A stretch of DNA of 64,000 nucleotides from Maribacter sedimenticola (lineage in GTDB: Bacteria; Bacteroidota; Bacteroidia; Flavobacteriales; Flavobacteriaceae), in assembly GCF_900188415.1 (NCBI RefSeq), contig NZ_FZNV01000005.1, positions 1-64,000 on the forward strand, written 5' to 3'. Each line of letters begins with the position of its first letter. Within the stretch, counting starts at the first letter, position 1. A program made the position numbers and the translations under genes. Below the pieces are notes generated by a model. The model was not told where the DNA came from, searched no databases, and saw only the letters and a program-made list of their open reading frames with translations. Below, piece after piece: positions 43,477 through 51,601 of this stretch.

Positions 43477-46386
43477 TTAATTTAAAATTGAGTCGTAAAT
43501 AACTTGTTGAATTCTAGTTCTTAACCCAGATTTAACTAAAAGGGTATTGGAAGCAGACGGATACGTTCTGTTCGATAAAAAAACATACACAATTTCCTCC
43601 TCTGGATCGGCCCATGTGTAAGTACCCGTAAAACCGCTATGTCCAAAGCTTTTTCTGGAAACACAGCCACATGTTGGGCCGCTATGCTCTAACTGCGGTT
43701 TGTCAAAACCTACTCCCCTACGCACGTTTTTATCGCAAAAATAACAGGTATTGAATTTTTTAACGGTCCGGGAATCAAAAAACTTGACACCCCCATAATA
43801 ACCATCTTGTAAATACATCTGCATAATTTTTGCCACATCATTGGCATTGCTAAATAGCCCGGCATGACCACCAACCCCACCTTGCATGGCTGCTCCCATA
43901 TCATGAACATAGCCTTGCACAGTTCCGTACCTATAGTAATTATCCTCCTCTGAAGGGACAATGGCTTGCTTATTAAACTTATCCAAAGGATTGTACGTTG
44001 TTTTGTTTGCCCCTAGGCGGCCGTAAAGAAAATTTTGCGTTAAAAAATTTAATGGTTGGCTATAGTTCTTTTCTATTACTTTTTTCATGACATAATAGGG
44101 AACATCACTATAGCGATATCTGTTGGGCTTAAGGTCTTGTCTCCCAATTCTATTATATATACTGTCTTGATAAGCATCTGTCAAATATAGCTGGTCGTAT
44201 ACTTTTGTAGAAAAACCCGGCATAGGTTCCGTTCTATAAAATTCAGAGGAAGGTTTCCTATCCTTGTCCAAGGTATCGATATAAAATGCGATCCAAGCGG
44301 GCAAACGTCCATAATGGGAAAGAGCTTTCAGAACGGTTACGTTCTTTATTTCCGTATCAGAATAGTTGGGGACTAATTCCTCAAAAGTATCATTAAGTTC
44401 AATAGCTCCCTCTTCTTCCATTTTCATGACCATGGGCAATGTTGCAAGTATCTTGGTCAATGAAGCTAGATCATATATATGTTCATTGGTAATATTTTCT
44501 TTACTATCATAAGTAGGTTTACCAAAACTTTTTTGATAGACGACCTTTCCTTTTCTGGCTACCAATATTTGCGCACCCGGGAACATCAAACTATCCAAAC
44601 CACCCTGGACCATACGGTCTATATTGGCCAATCCTTTGGAACTTAACCCTACCCTTTCCGGCAAGCTATACCCTAGCCTACTCAGAGATGCGGTCTTAAT
44701 ACCTGTATTGACCGGAAACTCCCTATGTGACGAAACCGGCAATTTACCGGATGCACCAACCGCCCCAAACAACACTTCAGCTGTTTTCTCCTGAGCTATA
44801 TCACTATTTTGATACGCCATGACAACGGCATCTACACTTGCTAAATTTGCAATAGCCGAAAGTGCATATGGTTTTGCAAATACACATAAAATTAAATTAG
44901 AGGTCCGTTCATTGGCTATCTCCTGTAAGTCCCGTAATTCCTTATCCGAAAATTTGTATGATTTCCATGGGCTTTCATTGCTTTTATGGTGGCCTACGAT
45001 AACCAGATTAAATTCCTTTAGTTTTATTTTTAACTGATTAATGTCATTTGCCTCAACTACCGTTACTTCTGTAAATTTTTGGAGGGCTTTTAAAAAAGCC
45101 TCGTTTTCCGCATCGCCAGATTTTACGTAAGCTATTTTTTTATTGTTCAAATTTTTAATGGCCACAAGGTCCATATTATTCTTTACCACGGTAATGGCAT
45201 TTTCTATAGCTTCTTCATAAATGATATCGTTCTCCAGGCTGTTCAAATCCTCATATAGCCGATCTATGATCACGGGCCTGTAATTTTGTAGACCGGCCTT
45301 ATATTTAGCCATAAGAATTTTTTTGACCGAATATGCCAAACGTTGTTCAGTTAACCTCCCTTTTTGATAAGCATTGGTTAATTTCTTCTTGGCACTTACA
45401 ATATTTTCCGGCATTAACAACATATCGTTACCGGCCATAAAAGCTTTTAATTCTACCTCACCATCCGCACCTTGGGTAGAAACACCTTTCATATTAAGGG
45501 CATCTGTAAATATCAGTCCTTCATACCCCAAATCCTCTTTCAATAGTCCCGAGATAATCTGTTCAGATATAGAGGAGGGCATACCCTTTTTCAGCTCCAA
45601 GGCAGGAACCTCAAGGTGTGCCACCATTATACTACTTAATCCTGAGGCTATTACCTTTTTAAATGGATAAAGTTCTAGACTATCCAAACGGTCTTTGTTA
45701 AAAGGTATTACCGGTAAATTATGGTGAGAATCTACAGCGGTATCACCGTGTCCGGGAAAATGTTTTCCATTTGCCAAGATCCCTGCACGCTCCATTCCTT
45801 TGATAAAAGCAATTCCTTTTTGGACAACATTATCACGATCCTCACCAAACGAACGGTTTCCAATGATAGGATTTTCAGGATTAGTATTAATATCCAGATC
45901 AGGAGCAAAATTAATATGGACTCCAAGCCTTTTAGCATGTTTACCGATTTGATACCCTACTTTCTCCACGATCGTACTGTCCTGAATTGCTCCTAAAGTC
46001 ATATTCCATGGAAAAGCATATGTAGAATCCAATCTCATGGACAAACCCCACTCGGCATCCATCCCAATTAACAATGGGATATTTGCAACACGTTGATATT
46101 CATTGGTTAGTTTAGCTTGGCGAACTGGTCCGCCCTTAGAAAAAATGACACCTCCCAAATGCTCTTTTTCTATAAGATCTTTAATTGCATTGGTTGACTG
46201 TTTGCTCTGATCTGAAGCAACACTTACCATAAACAACTGACCCAATTTTTGATCTAAACTCATTTGGGCATACTGCTCCTCTACCCAACGTTGCTGTGCA
46301 AGGCTGTCTACAGTGACCAAAGGATTTTGGGCATGGGCAACAAACCCATAAAAACAAGCAGTTAATATAACTAAAAATAAGCGCAT
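43477..46386 (-). CDS. GH3 beta-N-acetylglucosaminidase fused to a beta-lactamase-type serine hydrolase
   Basis: 969 residues with a signal peptide (about 1-19, ending VAHAQ). Residues about 40-370 are the GH3 catalytic domain: QLFMVSVASDQ, GMDAEWGLSMRLD, KHFPGHGDTAVDSHHNLPVI (catalytic H/D dyad loop of NagZ-type enzymes) and IFTDALNMKGV (nucleophile Asp). Residues about 390-570 fit the GH3 C-terminal domain. Residues about 590-965 are a class C beta-lactamase-like serine hydrolase with SLTK (the S-x-x-K motif, near 642), a YSD/YYVM region and GHSGFTGT near the end. The combination fits peptidoglycan recycling or amino-sugar turnover in the periplasm. It precedes bshA in the minus-strand run; a single motif-level oddity, the fused second enzyme, is typical of Flavobacteriia. 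Start ATG 46386. Confidence 0.9.
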   Translation of the reverse strand: MRLFLVILTACFYGFVAHAQNPLVTVDSLAQQRWVEEQYAQMSLDQKLGQLFMVSVASDQSKQSTNAIKDLIEKEHLGGVIFSKGGPVRQAKLTNEYQRVANIPLLIGMDAEWGLSMRLDSTYAFPWNMTLGAIQDSTIVEKVGYQIGKHAKRLGVHINFAPDLDINTNPENPIIGNRSFGEDRDNVVQKGIAFIKGMERAGILANGKHFPGHGDTAVDSHHNLPVIPFNKDRLDSLELYPFKKVIASGLSSIMVAHLEVPALELKKGMPSSISEQIISGLLKEDLGYEGLIFTDALNMKGVSTQGADGEVELKAFMAGNDMLLMPENIVSAKKKLTNAYQKGRLTEQRLAYSVKKILMAKYKAGLQNYRPVIIDRLYEDLNSLENDIIYEEAIENAITVVKNNMDLVAIKNLNNKKIAYVKSGDAENEAFLKALQKFTEVTVVEANDINQLKIKLKEFNLVIVGHHKSNESPWKSYKFSDKELRDLQEIANERTSNLILCVFAKPYALSAIANLASVDAVVMAYQNSDIAQEKTAEVLFGAVGASGKLPVSSHREFPVNTGIKTASLSRLGYSLPERVGLSSKGLANIDRMVQGGLDSLMFPGAQILVARKGKVVYQKSFGKPTYDSKENITNEHIYDLASLTKILATLPMVMKMEEEGAIELNDTFEELVPNYSDTEIKNVTVLKALSHYGRLPAWIAFYIDTLDKDRKPSSEFYRTEPMPGFSTKVYDQLYLTDAYQDSIYNRIGRQDLKPNRYRYSDVPYYVMKKVIEKNYSQPLNFLTQNFLYGRLGANKTTYNPLDKFNKQAIVPSEEDNYYRYGTVQGYVHDMGAAMQGGVGGHAGLFSNANDVAKIMQMYLQDGYYGGVKFFDSRTVKKFNTCYFCDKNVRRGVGFDKPQLEHSGPTCGCVSRKSFGHSGFTGTYTWADPEEEIVYVFLSNRTYPSASNTLLVKSGLRTRIQQVIYDSILN

Positions 46387-46479
46387 AGTACGATGTGTAA
46401 TGAGATAACTATAATAGAATTAAATTATTGTATTTCATCGATAAAACCCAATAAACAAAAGGAAAATGAAAGTAGTCGT

Positions 46480-46962
46480 CTATAAGAAACGGGCATGCCA
46501 ACTTTCTGAAGCCGGCACTTCCCAAAACTCTTGGTATTCACCTTTATCGGTTACCAAATTATTGAAGACTATGGTATTCTTGGATATGGCTTTTTGTTTG
46601 GCCATTGCTTTAAAATCAAGCAAACTTTTATAGGCAATGAATTCACCTTGCTTATAAGACACATTCATTTTATCAAGTAACATTACATCATATTTTTTCT
46701 CCAGCTGCTGTATAAAATGTACAGAGGCATCTATAGAACAACCTGTGGCATTTTGTGCACTTTGATCTAAAGCAATGACGATAAAACGTCTATATCTTAT
46801 TTCATAACCAGCGTTTAGATCATTGCCATGCGCCGTCCACCCCTGTAAAAAGGAATCCAAGTCCGTTTGTAACGAAACAAGTTCTTCTTGGGTGAAAGAC
46901 CTGTTGCATTGATATATCCAAACTCTGGCGTTATCCGGTAATGTATTGAAATCTACTAACAA
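46480..46962 (-). CDS. Conserved Bacteroidota hypothetical protein (160 residues)
   Basis: 160 residues, soluble, no signal peptide. The sequence starts LPDNARVWIYQCNRSFTQEE and has SFLQGWTAHGNDLNAG (about 38-53), GCSIDASVHFIQQLEKKYDVML and VPASESWHARFL at the end. It belongs to a family seen in many Bacteroidota and sometimes named as an ABC transporter ATPase, yet no Walker A or B motif exists here, so that name should not be used. The W-x-x-H-G and C-S-I-D-x-S motifs suggest a conserved ligand or metal site. It is 38 bp downstream of the Fe-S protein gene and 93 bp upstream of the GH3 fusion gene. Function unknown. Confidence 0.8.
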   Translation of the reverse strand: MLVDFNTLPDNARVWIYQCNRSFTQEELVSLQTDLDSFLQGWTAHGNDLNAGYEIRYRRFIVIALDQSAQNATGCSIDASVHFIQQLEKKYDVMLLDKMNVSYKQGEFIAYKSLLDFKAMAKQKAISKNTIVFNNLVTDKGEYQEFWEVPASESWHARFL

Positions 46963-47000
46963 GTTATGTTATTTTAAAAGTTAAATTGGGACGTAGCATA

Positions 47001-47792
47001 TTATAAATCTTCTGCAGTAGCTATTAACTCTGCGATATCCATAACGGCAACACTATTTTCTTTTTCTTTATTTTTTACTCCATCGGTCATCATGGTATTG
47101 CAAAAGGGACAACCTGCAGCAATGATTTCAGGTTGTGTTTCCAACGCCTGTTCTGTACGTTCAATGTTAACATCCTTATCTCCTTTTTCAGGTTCCTTGA
47201 ACATTTGGGCACCACCAGCCCCACAACAAAGTCCGCGCTGCTTACAATTTTTCATTTCTACCAGTTCTGCATCTAATTTTCTGATTAGATCTCGTGGCGC
47301 TTCATATACGTCATTGGCCCTACCTAAATAACAAGGGTCATGAAAGGTTATACGTTTACCCTTAAAGGTACCGCCCTCCATAGTAATTCTACCTTCGGAA
47401 AGAAGTTGTTTTAAAAATTGCGTGTGATGAACAACCTCATAGCTACCTCCAAGACCAGGGTATTCATTTTTAATGGTATTGAAACAATGCGGACATGCCG
47501 TAACTATTTTTTTTATCTCATAGGCATTCAGCACTTCAATATTGGTAACCGCCTGCATTTGAAATAAAAATTCGTTCCCTGCACGTTTAGCTGGATCTCC
47601 GGTACAACTTTCCTCAGTACCCAATACAGCAAAAGACACATTGGCCTTGTTCAGAATCTTAACGAAGGCTTTAGTGATTTTTTTTGCTCTATCATCAAAA
47701 CTACCTGCACACCCTACCCAAAATAAAACTTCAGGTACTGTACCAGATGCAAAAAATTCTGCCATTGTAGGCACTTTTAATTCGTTTGCCAT
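47001..47792 (-). CDS. (Fe-S)-binding oxidoreductase subunit with CCG domains (heterodisulfide reductase-like)
   Basis: 263 residues with two CCG-type cysteine-rich domains. The first has VGCAGSFDDR and CPHCFNTIKNEYP, the second has RGLCCGAGGAQMF (about 194-206) and AAGCPFCNTMMTDG. Such domains bind a non-cubane [4Fe-4S] cluster or metal, and occur in HdrB, GlcF, GlpC and LutA. It is 8 bp downstream of the membrane ferredoxin gene at 47801, so the two form a two-subunit oxidoreductase that passes electrons to or from a membrane carrier. The substrate is unknown. Confidence 0.88.
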   Translation of the reverse strand: MANELKVPTMAEFFASGTVPEVLFWVGCAGSFDDRAKKITKAFVKILNKANVSFAVLGTEESCTGDPAKRAGNEFLFQMQAVTNIEVLNAYEIKKIVTACPHCFNTIKNEYPGLGGSYEVVHHTQFLKQLLSEGRITMEGGTFKGKRITFHDPCYLGRANDVYEAPRDLIRKLDAELVEMKNCKQRGLCCGAGGAQMFKEPEKGDKDVNIERTEQALETQPEIIAAGCPFCNTMMTDGVKNKEKENSVAVMDIAELIATAEDL

Positions 47793-47800
47793 AATATACT

Positions 47801-49126
47801 TTAAGATTCCTTACTCCAGTTTAAACGGTCCATTTGATTAAATGGCCAAGGTGCTCCATTATTTTCAATATTACCCATCATGTTATTCAAATCTGAAGGA
47901 GCCGCAGATTGTTCCATTACTAAATACTGCCTCATATCCATAATTATGGACAAAGGATCTATACTAATGGGGCAGGCTTGCACACATGCATTGCAAGAGG
48001 TACATGCCCATAATTCTTCTGGGGTAATATAATCATTCAATAATTGTTTGCCATCATCCACAAACTCCCCTTTGTTTTTATCCATAATGGCGCCAACCTC
48101 CTCCAATCGATCACGCGTATCCATCATGATTTTTCGGGGTGATAATTTTTTACCCGTTTGGTTTGCAGGGCATTCACTTGTACATCTTCCACACTCCGTA
48201 CAAGTATAAGCGTTTAAAAGCTGTACCCAACTTAAATCCTGAACATCAGAAGCACCAAACTTATCAGGTACCGCCGCATCCTCTGCTGGTTCCGCATAAG
48301 GGTCTGCTTCTGGATCCATCATCATACGCACTTCATTGGTAACGGCATCCAAGTTTTTAAACTGTCCTTTGGGGGTCAATTTTCCATAATATGTATTTGG
48401 GAAAGCCAAAAGAATATGTAAATGTTTGGAATAATAGAGGTAATTCAGAAAAAACAATATTCCAGCAATATGCAACCACCAAGCTATTCGTTCAATTAGA
48501 ATTAAGGTTGATACGGACATATTTTGAAAAAAAGGCGCTATAAAACTACTTATCGGATATGAACCGGCATTTACATAATGCTCCGCACCCATTTGCTGTA
48601 ATTGATAATCTGCCCCGTTCATGGTCAGAAAAAGTACCATTAACACAAGTTCAATATAAAGAATAAGGTTACCATCTTGCTTTGGCCAACCTTTCATTTC
48701 CGGTTTTAAAAAACGCTTGAGCTTTATAATATTTCTTCTTGCCCAAAATATAATCACCGCTACAATGACCAGAAATGCAAGAATTTCAAAAGATCCAATT
48801 AAAAAATCATACACCGGTCCTAAAACGGAAAAAAGCCTATGTGTTCCTAATATACCGTCAAGGATAATTTCAAGTACTTCAATATTGATTATAATGAAAC
48901 CTACATAAACAATGATGTGCAATATTCCTGCTATTGGCCTAACGACCATTTTGGTTTGTCCCAAGGCTATCTTAGCCATGTTTGTCCAACGTTGTGCTTT
49001 GTTATCCGTAAGATCAGCATCCTTACCTAAGAAGATATTTCTCTTAAGTCTTGAAACATTTTTGACAAAAAAACCGATCCCAGCGACCAGTAATACGATA
49101 AAAATTATATTGGGGAGATACTGCAT
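47801..49126 (-). CDS. Membrane-bound (Fe-S) protein with NarI-like helices and two [4Fe-4S] ferredoxin motifs
   Basis: 441 residues. Residues about 1-250 hold about five membrane helices with histidines as in respiratory cytochrome-type subunits (GTHRLFSVLGPVYDF, AWWLHIAGILFFLNYLYY). Residues about 300-410 form a dicluster ferredoxin domain: CTECGRCTSECPANQTGKK and CTSCNACVQACPISIDPLS, each with C-x2-C-x2-C-x3-C-P. With the CCG protein downstream it resembles an HdrC/HdrB-like or GlcF-like electron transfer module of the inner membrane. It lies 4 bp after the MCE gene. The partner dehydrogenase is not identified. Confidence 0.88.
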   Translation of the reverse strand: MQYLPNIIFIVLLVAGIGFFVKNVSRLKRNIFLGKDADLTDNKAQRWTNMAKIALGQTKMVVRPIAGILHIIVYVGFIIINIEVLEIILDGILGTHRLFSVLGPVYDFLIGSFEILAFLVIVAVIIFWARRNIIKLKRFLKPEMKGWPKQDGNLILYIELVLMVLFLTMNGADYQLQQMGAEHYVNAGSYPISSFIAPFFQNMSVSTLILIERIAWWLHIAGILFFLNYLYYSKHLHILLAFPNTYYGKLTPKGQFKNLDAVTNEVRMMMDPEADPYAEPAEDAAVPDKFGASDVQDLSWVQLLNAYTCTECGRCTSECPANQTGKKLSPRKIMMDTRDRLEEVGAIMDKNKGEFVDDGKQLLNDYITPEELWACTSCNACVQACPISIDPLSIIMDMRQYLVMEQSAAPSDLNNMMGNIENNGAPWPFNQMDRLNWSKES

Positions 49127-49130
49127 ATAT

Positions 49131-50096
49131 TTATTCTTCTATTTTCTCTGCGGGGTCATCTTCAGGAACCGTATATTCCTTTTGTTTTTTGCCGAAAACC
49201 GAAACGTTGACATAGCGTTTGGGGTTCAACCTAAAATCCTGTAAGAGCAAATCCAGCTCTTTACTGGAATTATTTAAATTATTGTAAAGTTCCTTGTCCG
49301 TCATTAACATGCCTAAAGTACCATCACCGCTTTCTATTTTTTGTGTTACCTCGTTCAAGTTTGCCAAGGTAGCTTTTAAACTGGTTAACGTTTCACCCAA
49401 TCCTGCCGCATTTAAAGAATCGGACAAGTTTGCGAAATTTGTGGTCAACTTCTCAAAATTTTGCAAAGAATTATCCAAACTTTCTTTATTGCCATTTAGA
49501 AGGGAATTTAATGAAGAAGCACTACCGTTTAAGCTAACGATAAGGTCATTTAACCCTACAATAACTTCTTTCAACTCTTTTTTTGTTTCTGTATCCAATA
49601 CGGAATTTACATTTACCAACACTGAATCCGCACCAGAGATTGCAGATTCAAATTTACGCACCAACGGGGTAAGTTTCTGTTGCGCCAAATCTGTAATACC
49701 AGGTCTTGTCTGTGTTGTAAGGGTATCTCCTGATTGCGCTTCTCCCGTAGCATCAAAAACCGGTTTGATCTGTAATCCTTTACCACCAATAATTCCGGTA
49801 TCATACAGTTCTACCACACTATTCTTTGAAAATTTAAATTCGTTACCAACCGTGAAAGTTACCAACAAATTTCCCTGTGCATCTAAAAACTTAATATCAT
49901 TGACCTTCCCTACATTAAAACCGTTAATAGAGACCGAGGTGCCCGGCTGTAAGCCTCCAACGTTAGCATATACTGCATAAAATGTTTTGCTATTGTCAAA
50001 TATGGGAGATGATTTTAAGTAACTAAACCCCATTATGAACAATAGAATTCCTCCTATAACAATAATACCCGTTTTTAATTCTCTAGATAGTTTCAA
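49131..50096 (-). CDS. MlaD/MCE family lipid-transport protein
   Basis: 321 residues. One N-terminal membrane helix (about 9-28, GIIVIGGILLFIMGFSYL) is followed by an MCE domain (about 38-118: YAVYANVGGLQPGTSVSING and NVGKVNDIKF) and a long helical C-terminal region (about 140-300), as in periplasmic substrate-binding MlaD-type proteins. It would help move phospholipid between the inner and outer membrane with an MlaE-type permease and ATPase, which are not in the window. It is encoded 47 bp after the amidase and 4 bp before the Fe-S protein gene. Confidence 0.9.
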   Translation of the reverse strand: MKLSRELKTGIIVIGGILLFIMGFSYLKSSPIFDNSKTFYAVYANVGGLQPGTSVSINGFNVGKVNDIKFLDAQGNLLVTFTVGNEFKFSKNSVVELYDTGIIGGKGLQIKPVFDATGEAQSGDTLTTQTRPGITDLAQQKLTPLVRKFESAISGADSVLVNVNSVLDTETKKELKEVIVGLNDLIVSLNGSASSLNSLLNGNKESLDNSLQNFEKLTTNFANLSDSLNAAGLGETLTSLKATLANLNEVTQKIESGDGTLGMLMTDKELYNNLNNSSKELDLLLQDFRLNPKRYVNVSVFGKKQKEYTVPEDDPAEKIEE

Positions 50097-50143
50097 GCAA
50101 ATATAATTTTAGTACTCTCAAAATTAGGAATAAAATTTACACT

Positions 50144-51457
50144 TTAAGGGGTTAAATCAGAAACCTGGTCAATTGCTTCTTGAATAGGAATTCTTTCCCC
50201 TAGTCTATATGCCACAATGTATGCGGTTTTGTACCCTTTATCAACCGCCCTGGACTGCATCATTTTGGCTTCCCTGTAAGATTGAGTTTCTCCGTACATA
50301 TATCGGTACAAATTTTTAAAAGGTTCTTGTGACAAGTTGGTCAAACCTTTAAAATTAGCAGCATCAAGCGGCACATTTTTACTACTTGCCATTAATTGTA
50401 TTTTAAAAACTATAGAAGACGCTACTTCCTTGGGCGTTATGGCCTCTTTATTCTTTTTGACCTCCACTACTGGCTCGTCGATGATTTTTTCAGGAATCTC
50501 ATTTTTAGTAGTAGCTGGTGTAGTGGTGGTCTTGGCCACATCGTTTTCTTTTTGAACTGCCGGTTCTTCTTTTTTTACCACAACTACATCTTTCTTATCT
50601 TCTATTTTCTTGACCGCTTCATCCTTAATAGTATTTGCCTTTGTCTGCGCTACTGTAGTCTCAACAACACGCTCGGTAGGCTTGACCCCTTCCTTATAAT
50701 TTAAGATAGCCTGGGCAATTGCCTTTCCCATTTCGGTCTGGCCTTTTTGTGAGTTCAGATAAGCACCCTCATCTTTATTGGTCAAAAAACCGGTTTCAAC
50801 CAACACGCTGGGCATAAAGGTTTGATGCAAAACAATGAACCCTGCTTGCTTTACCTTTCTATCCGTTCTTTTTAAGGATTTTGAAAAATTTTCCTGAATC
50901 ATGGTAGCCAACGCCACACTCTGATCTAAAAATTCTTCCTGCATAATCGTAAGTCCTATTACGGATTCCGGCGAGTTGATGTCGTAATCCGCGTACCGGT
51001 TCTCGTAGTTATCCTCTAAATAAATTACGGAGTTTTCTTTCTTGGCTATTTCAAAGTTCTGTTTGTTTGCGTGCAACCCAAGCACAAAAGTTCCCGCTCC
51101 ATGGGCGTCTGATGTATGGGAGTCACAATGAACGGAAACAAATAGGTCCGCGTTGGCCTTATTGGCTATTTCCCCTCGTACGAAAAGATCTACAAAAGAG
51201 TCGTCCTTACGGGTATAGATCACCTTGATATCCTTGTTCTGTGATAACAACTCGCCCACCTTTAACACAATATTCAATGCAATTTTCTTTTCTAAATAAC
51301 CATTGCCCAAGTTACCTGGATCATGACCTCCATGACCGGCATCGAGCACCACAATAAAGGGATCGTCAGATTTGATTTCTTCCACGGGAACAACAAATGA
51401 TTGAAGCAGAAATGTCGTTGCCAAAACCAGTAATGTGCAAATAGCTTTTATTTTCAT
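50144..51457 (-). CDS. N-acetylmuramoyl-L-alanine amidase (AmiC-type) with C-terminal extension
   Basis: 437 residues. Signal peptide 1-20. The amidase_3 domain spans about 34-255: VVLDAGHGGHDPGNLGNGYLE (zinc ligand H and E), SVHCDSHTSDAHGAGTFVLG (H ligand) and VLVETGFLTN (catalytic E) are all present. A low-complexity Lys/Glu/Val/Thr linker (about 265-345) leads to a C-terminal module of about 80 residues with FKIQLMASSKNVPL and YRYMYGETQSYREAK, similar to SPOR-type peptidoglycan-binding modules. It cleaves septal peptidoglycan in the periplasm. It is the first gene of the minus-strand run and is divergent from lptD. Confidence 0.92.
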   Translation of the reverse strand: MKIKAICTLLVLATTFLLQSFVVPVEEIKSDDPFIVVLDAGHGGHDPGNLGNGYLEKKIALNIVLKVGELLSQNKDIKVIYTRKDDSFVDLFVRGEIANKANADLFVSVHCDSHTSDAHGAGTFVLGLHANKQNFEIAKKENSVIYLEDNYENRYADYDINSPESVIGLTIMQEEFLDQSVALATMIQENFSKSLKRTDRKVKQAGFIVLHQTFMPSVLVETGFLTNKDEGAYLNSQKGQTEMGKAIAQAILNYKEGVKPTERVVETTVAQTKANTIKDEAVKKIEDKKDVVVVKKEEPAVQKENDVAKTTTTPATTKNEIPEKIIDEPVVEVKKNKEAITPKEVASSIVFKIQLMASSKNVPLDAANFKGLTNLSQEPFKNLYRYMYGETQSYREAKMMQSRAVDKGYKTAYIVAYRLGERIPIQEAIDQVSDLTP

Positions 51458-51534
51458 AAGTATTAGGGATTCTCTAGCCCCATATAATGGTTAAATTTAT
51501 TGTAAGACCCTACATAGGGAATAAAAAATATATG

Positions 51535-51542
51535 TAAGTTTG
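51535..51542 (+). promoter_or_regulatory. Possible -7 box (TAAGTTTG) upstream of lptD
   Basis: A TAnnTTTG match in the 51458-51601 divergent gap, about 60 bp before the chosen lptD start. A clear -33 partner at normal spacing was not found. Confidence 0.4.
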
Positions 51543-51601
51543 GCATCTGAAACAATGGCTCATTGTACTGCCAAACCTTTACAAAAATAGGATATATAGC
51601 C

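Noticed and set aside
46480-46962. ABC transporter ATPase (database-style name)
   Set aside because: No Walker A, Walker B or signature motif in the 160 residues.
49294-49980. Long open frame opposite the MCE gene (228 codons)
   Set aside because: It is antisense to a clear MlaD/MCE gene, has no family resemblance, and its composition mirrors the real gene.
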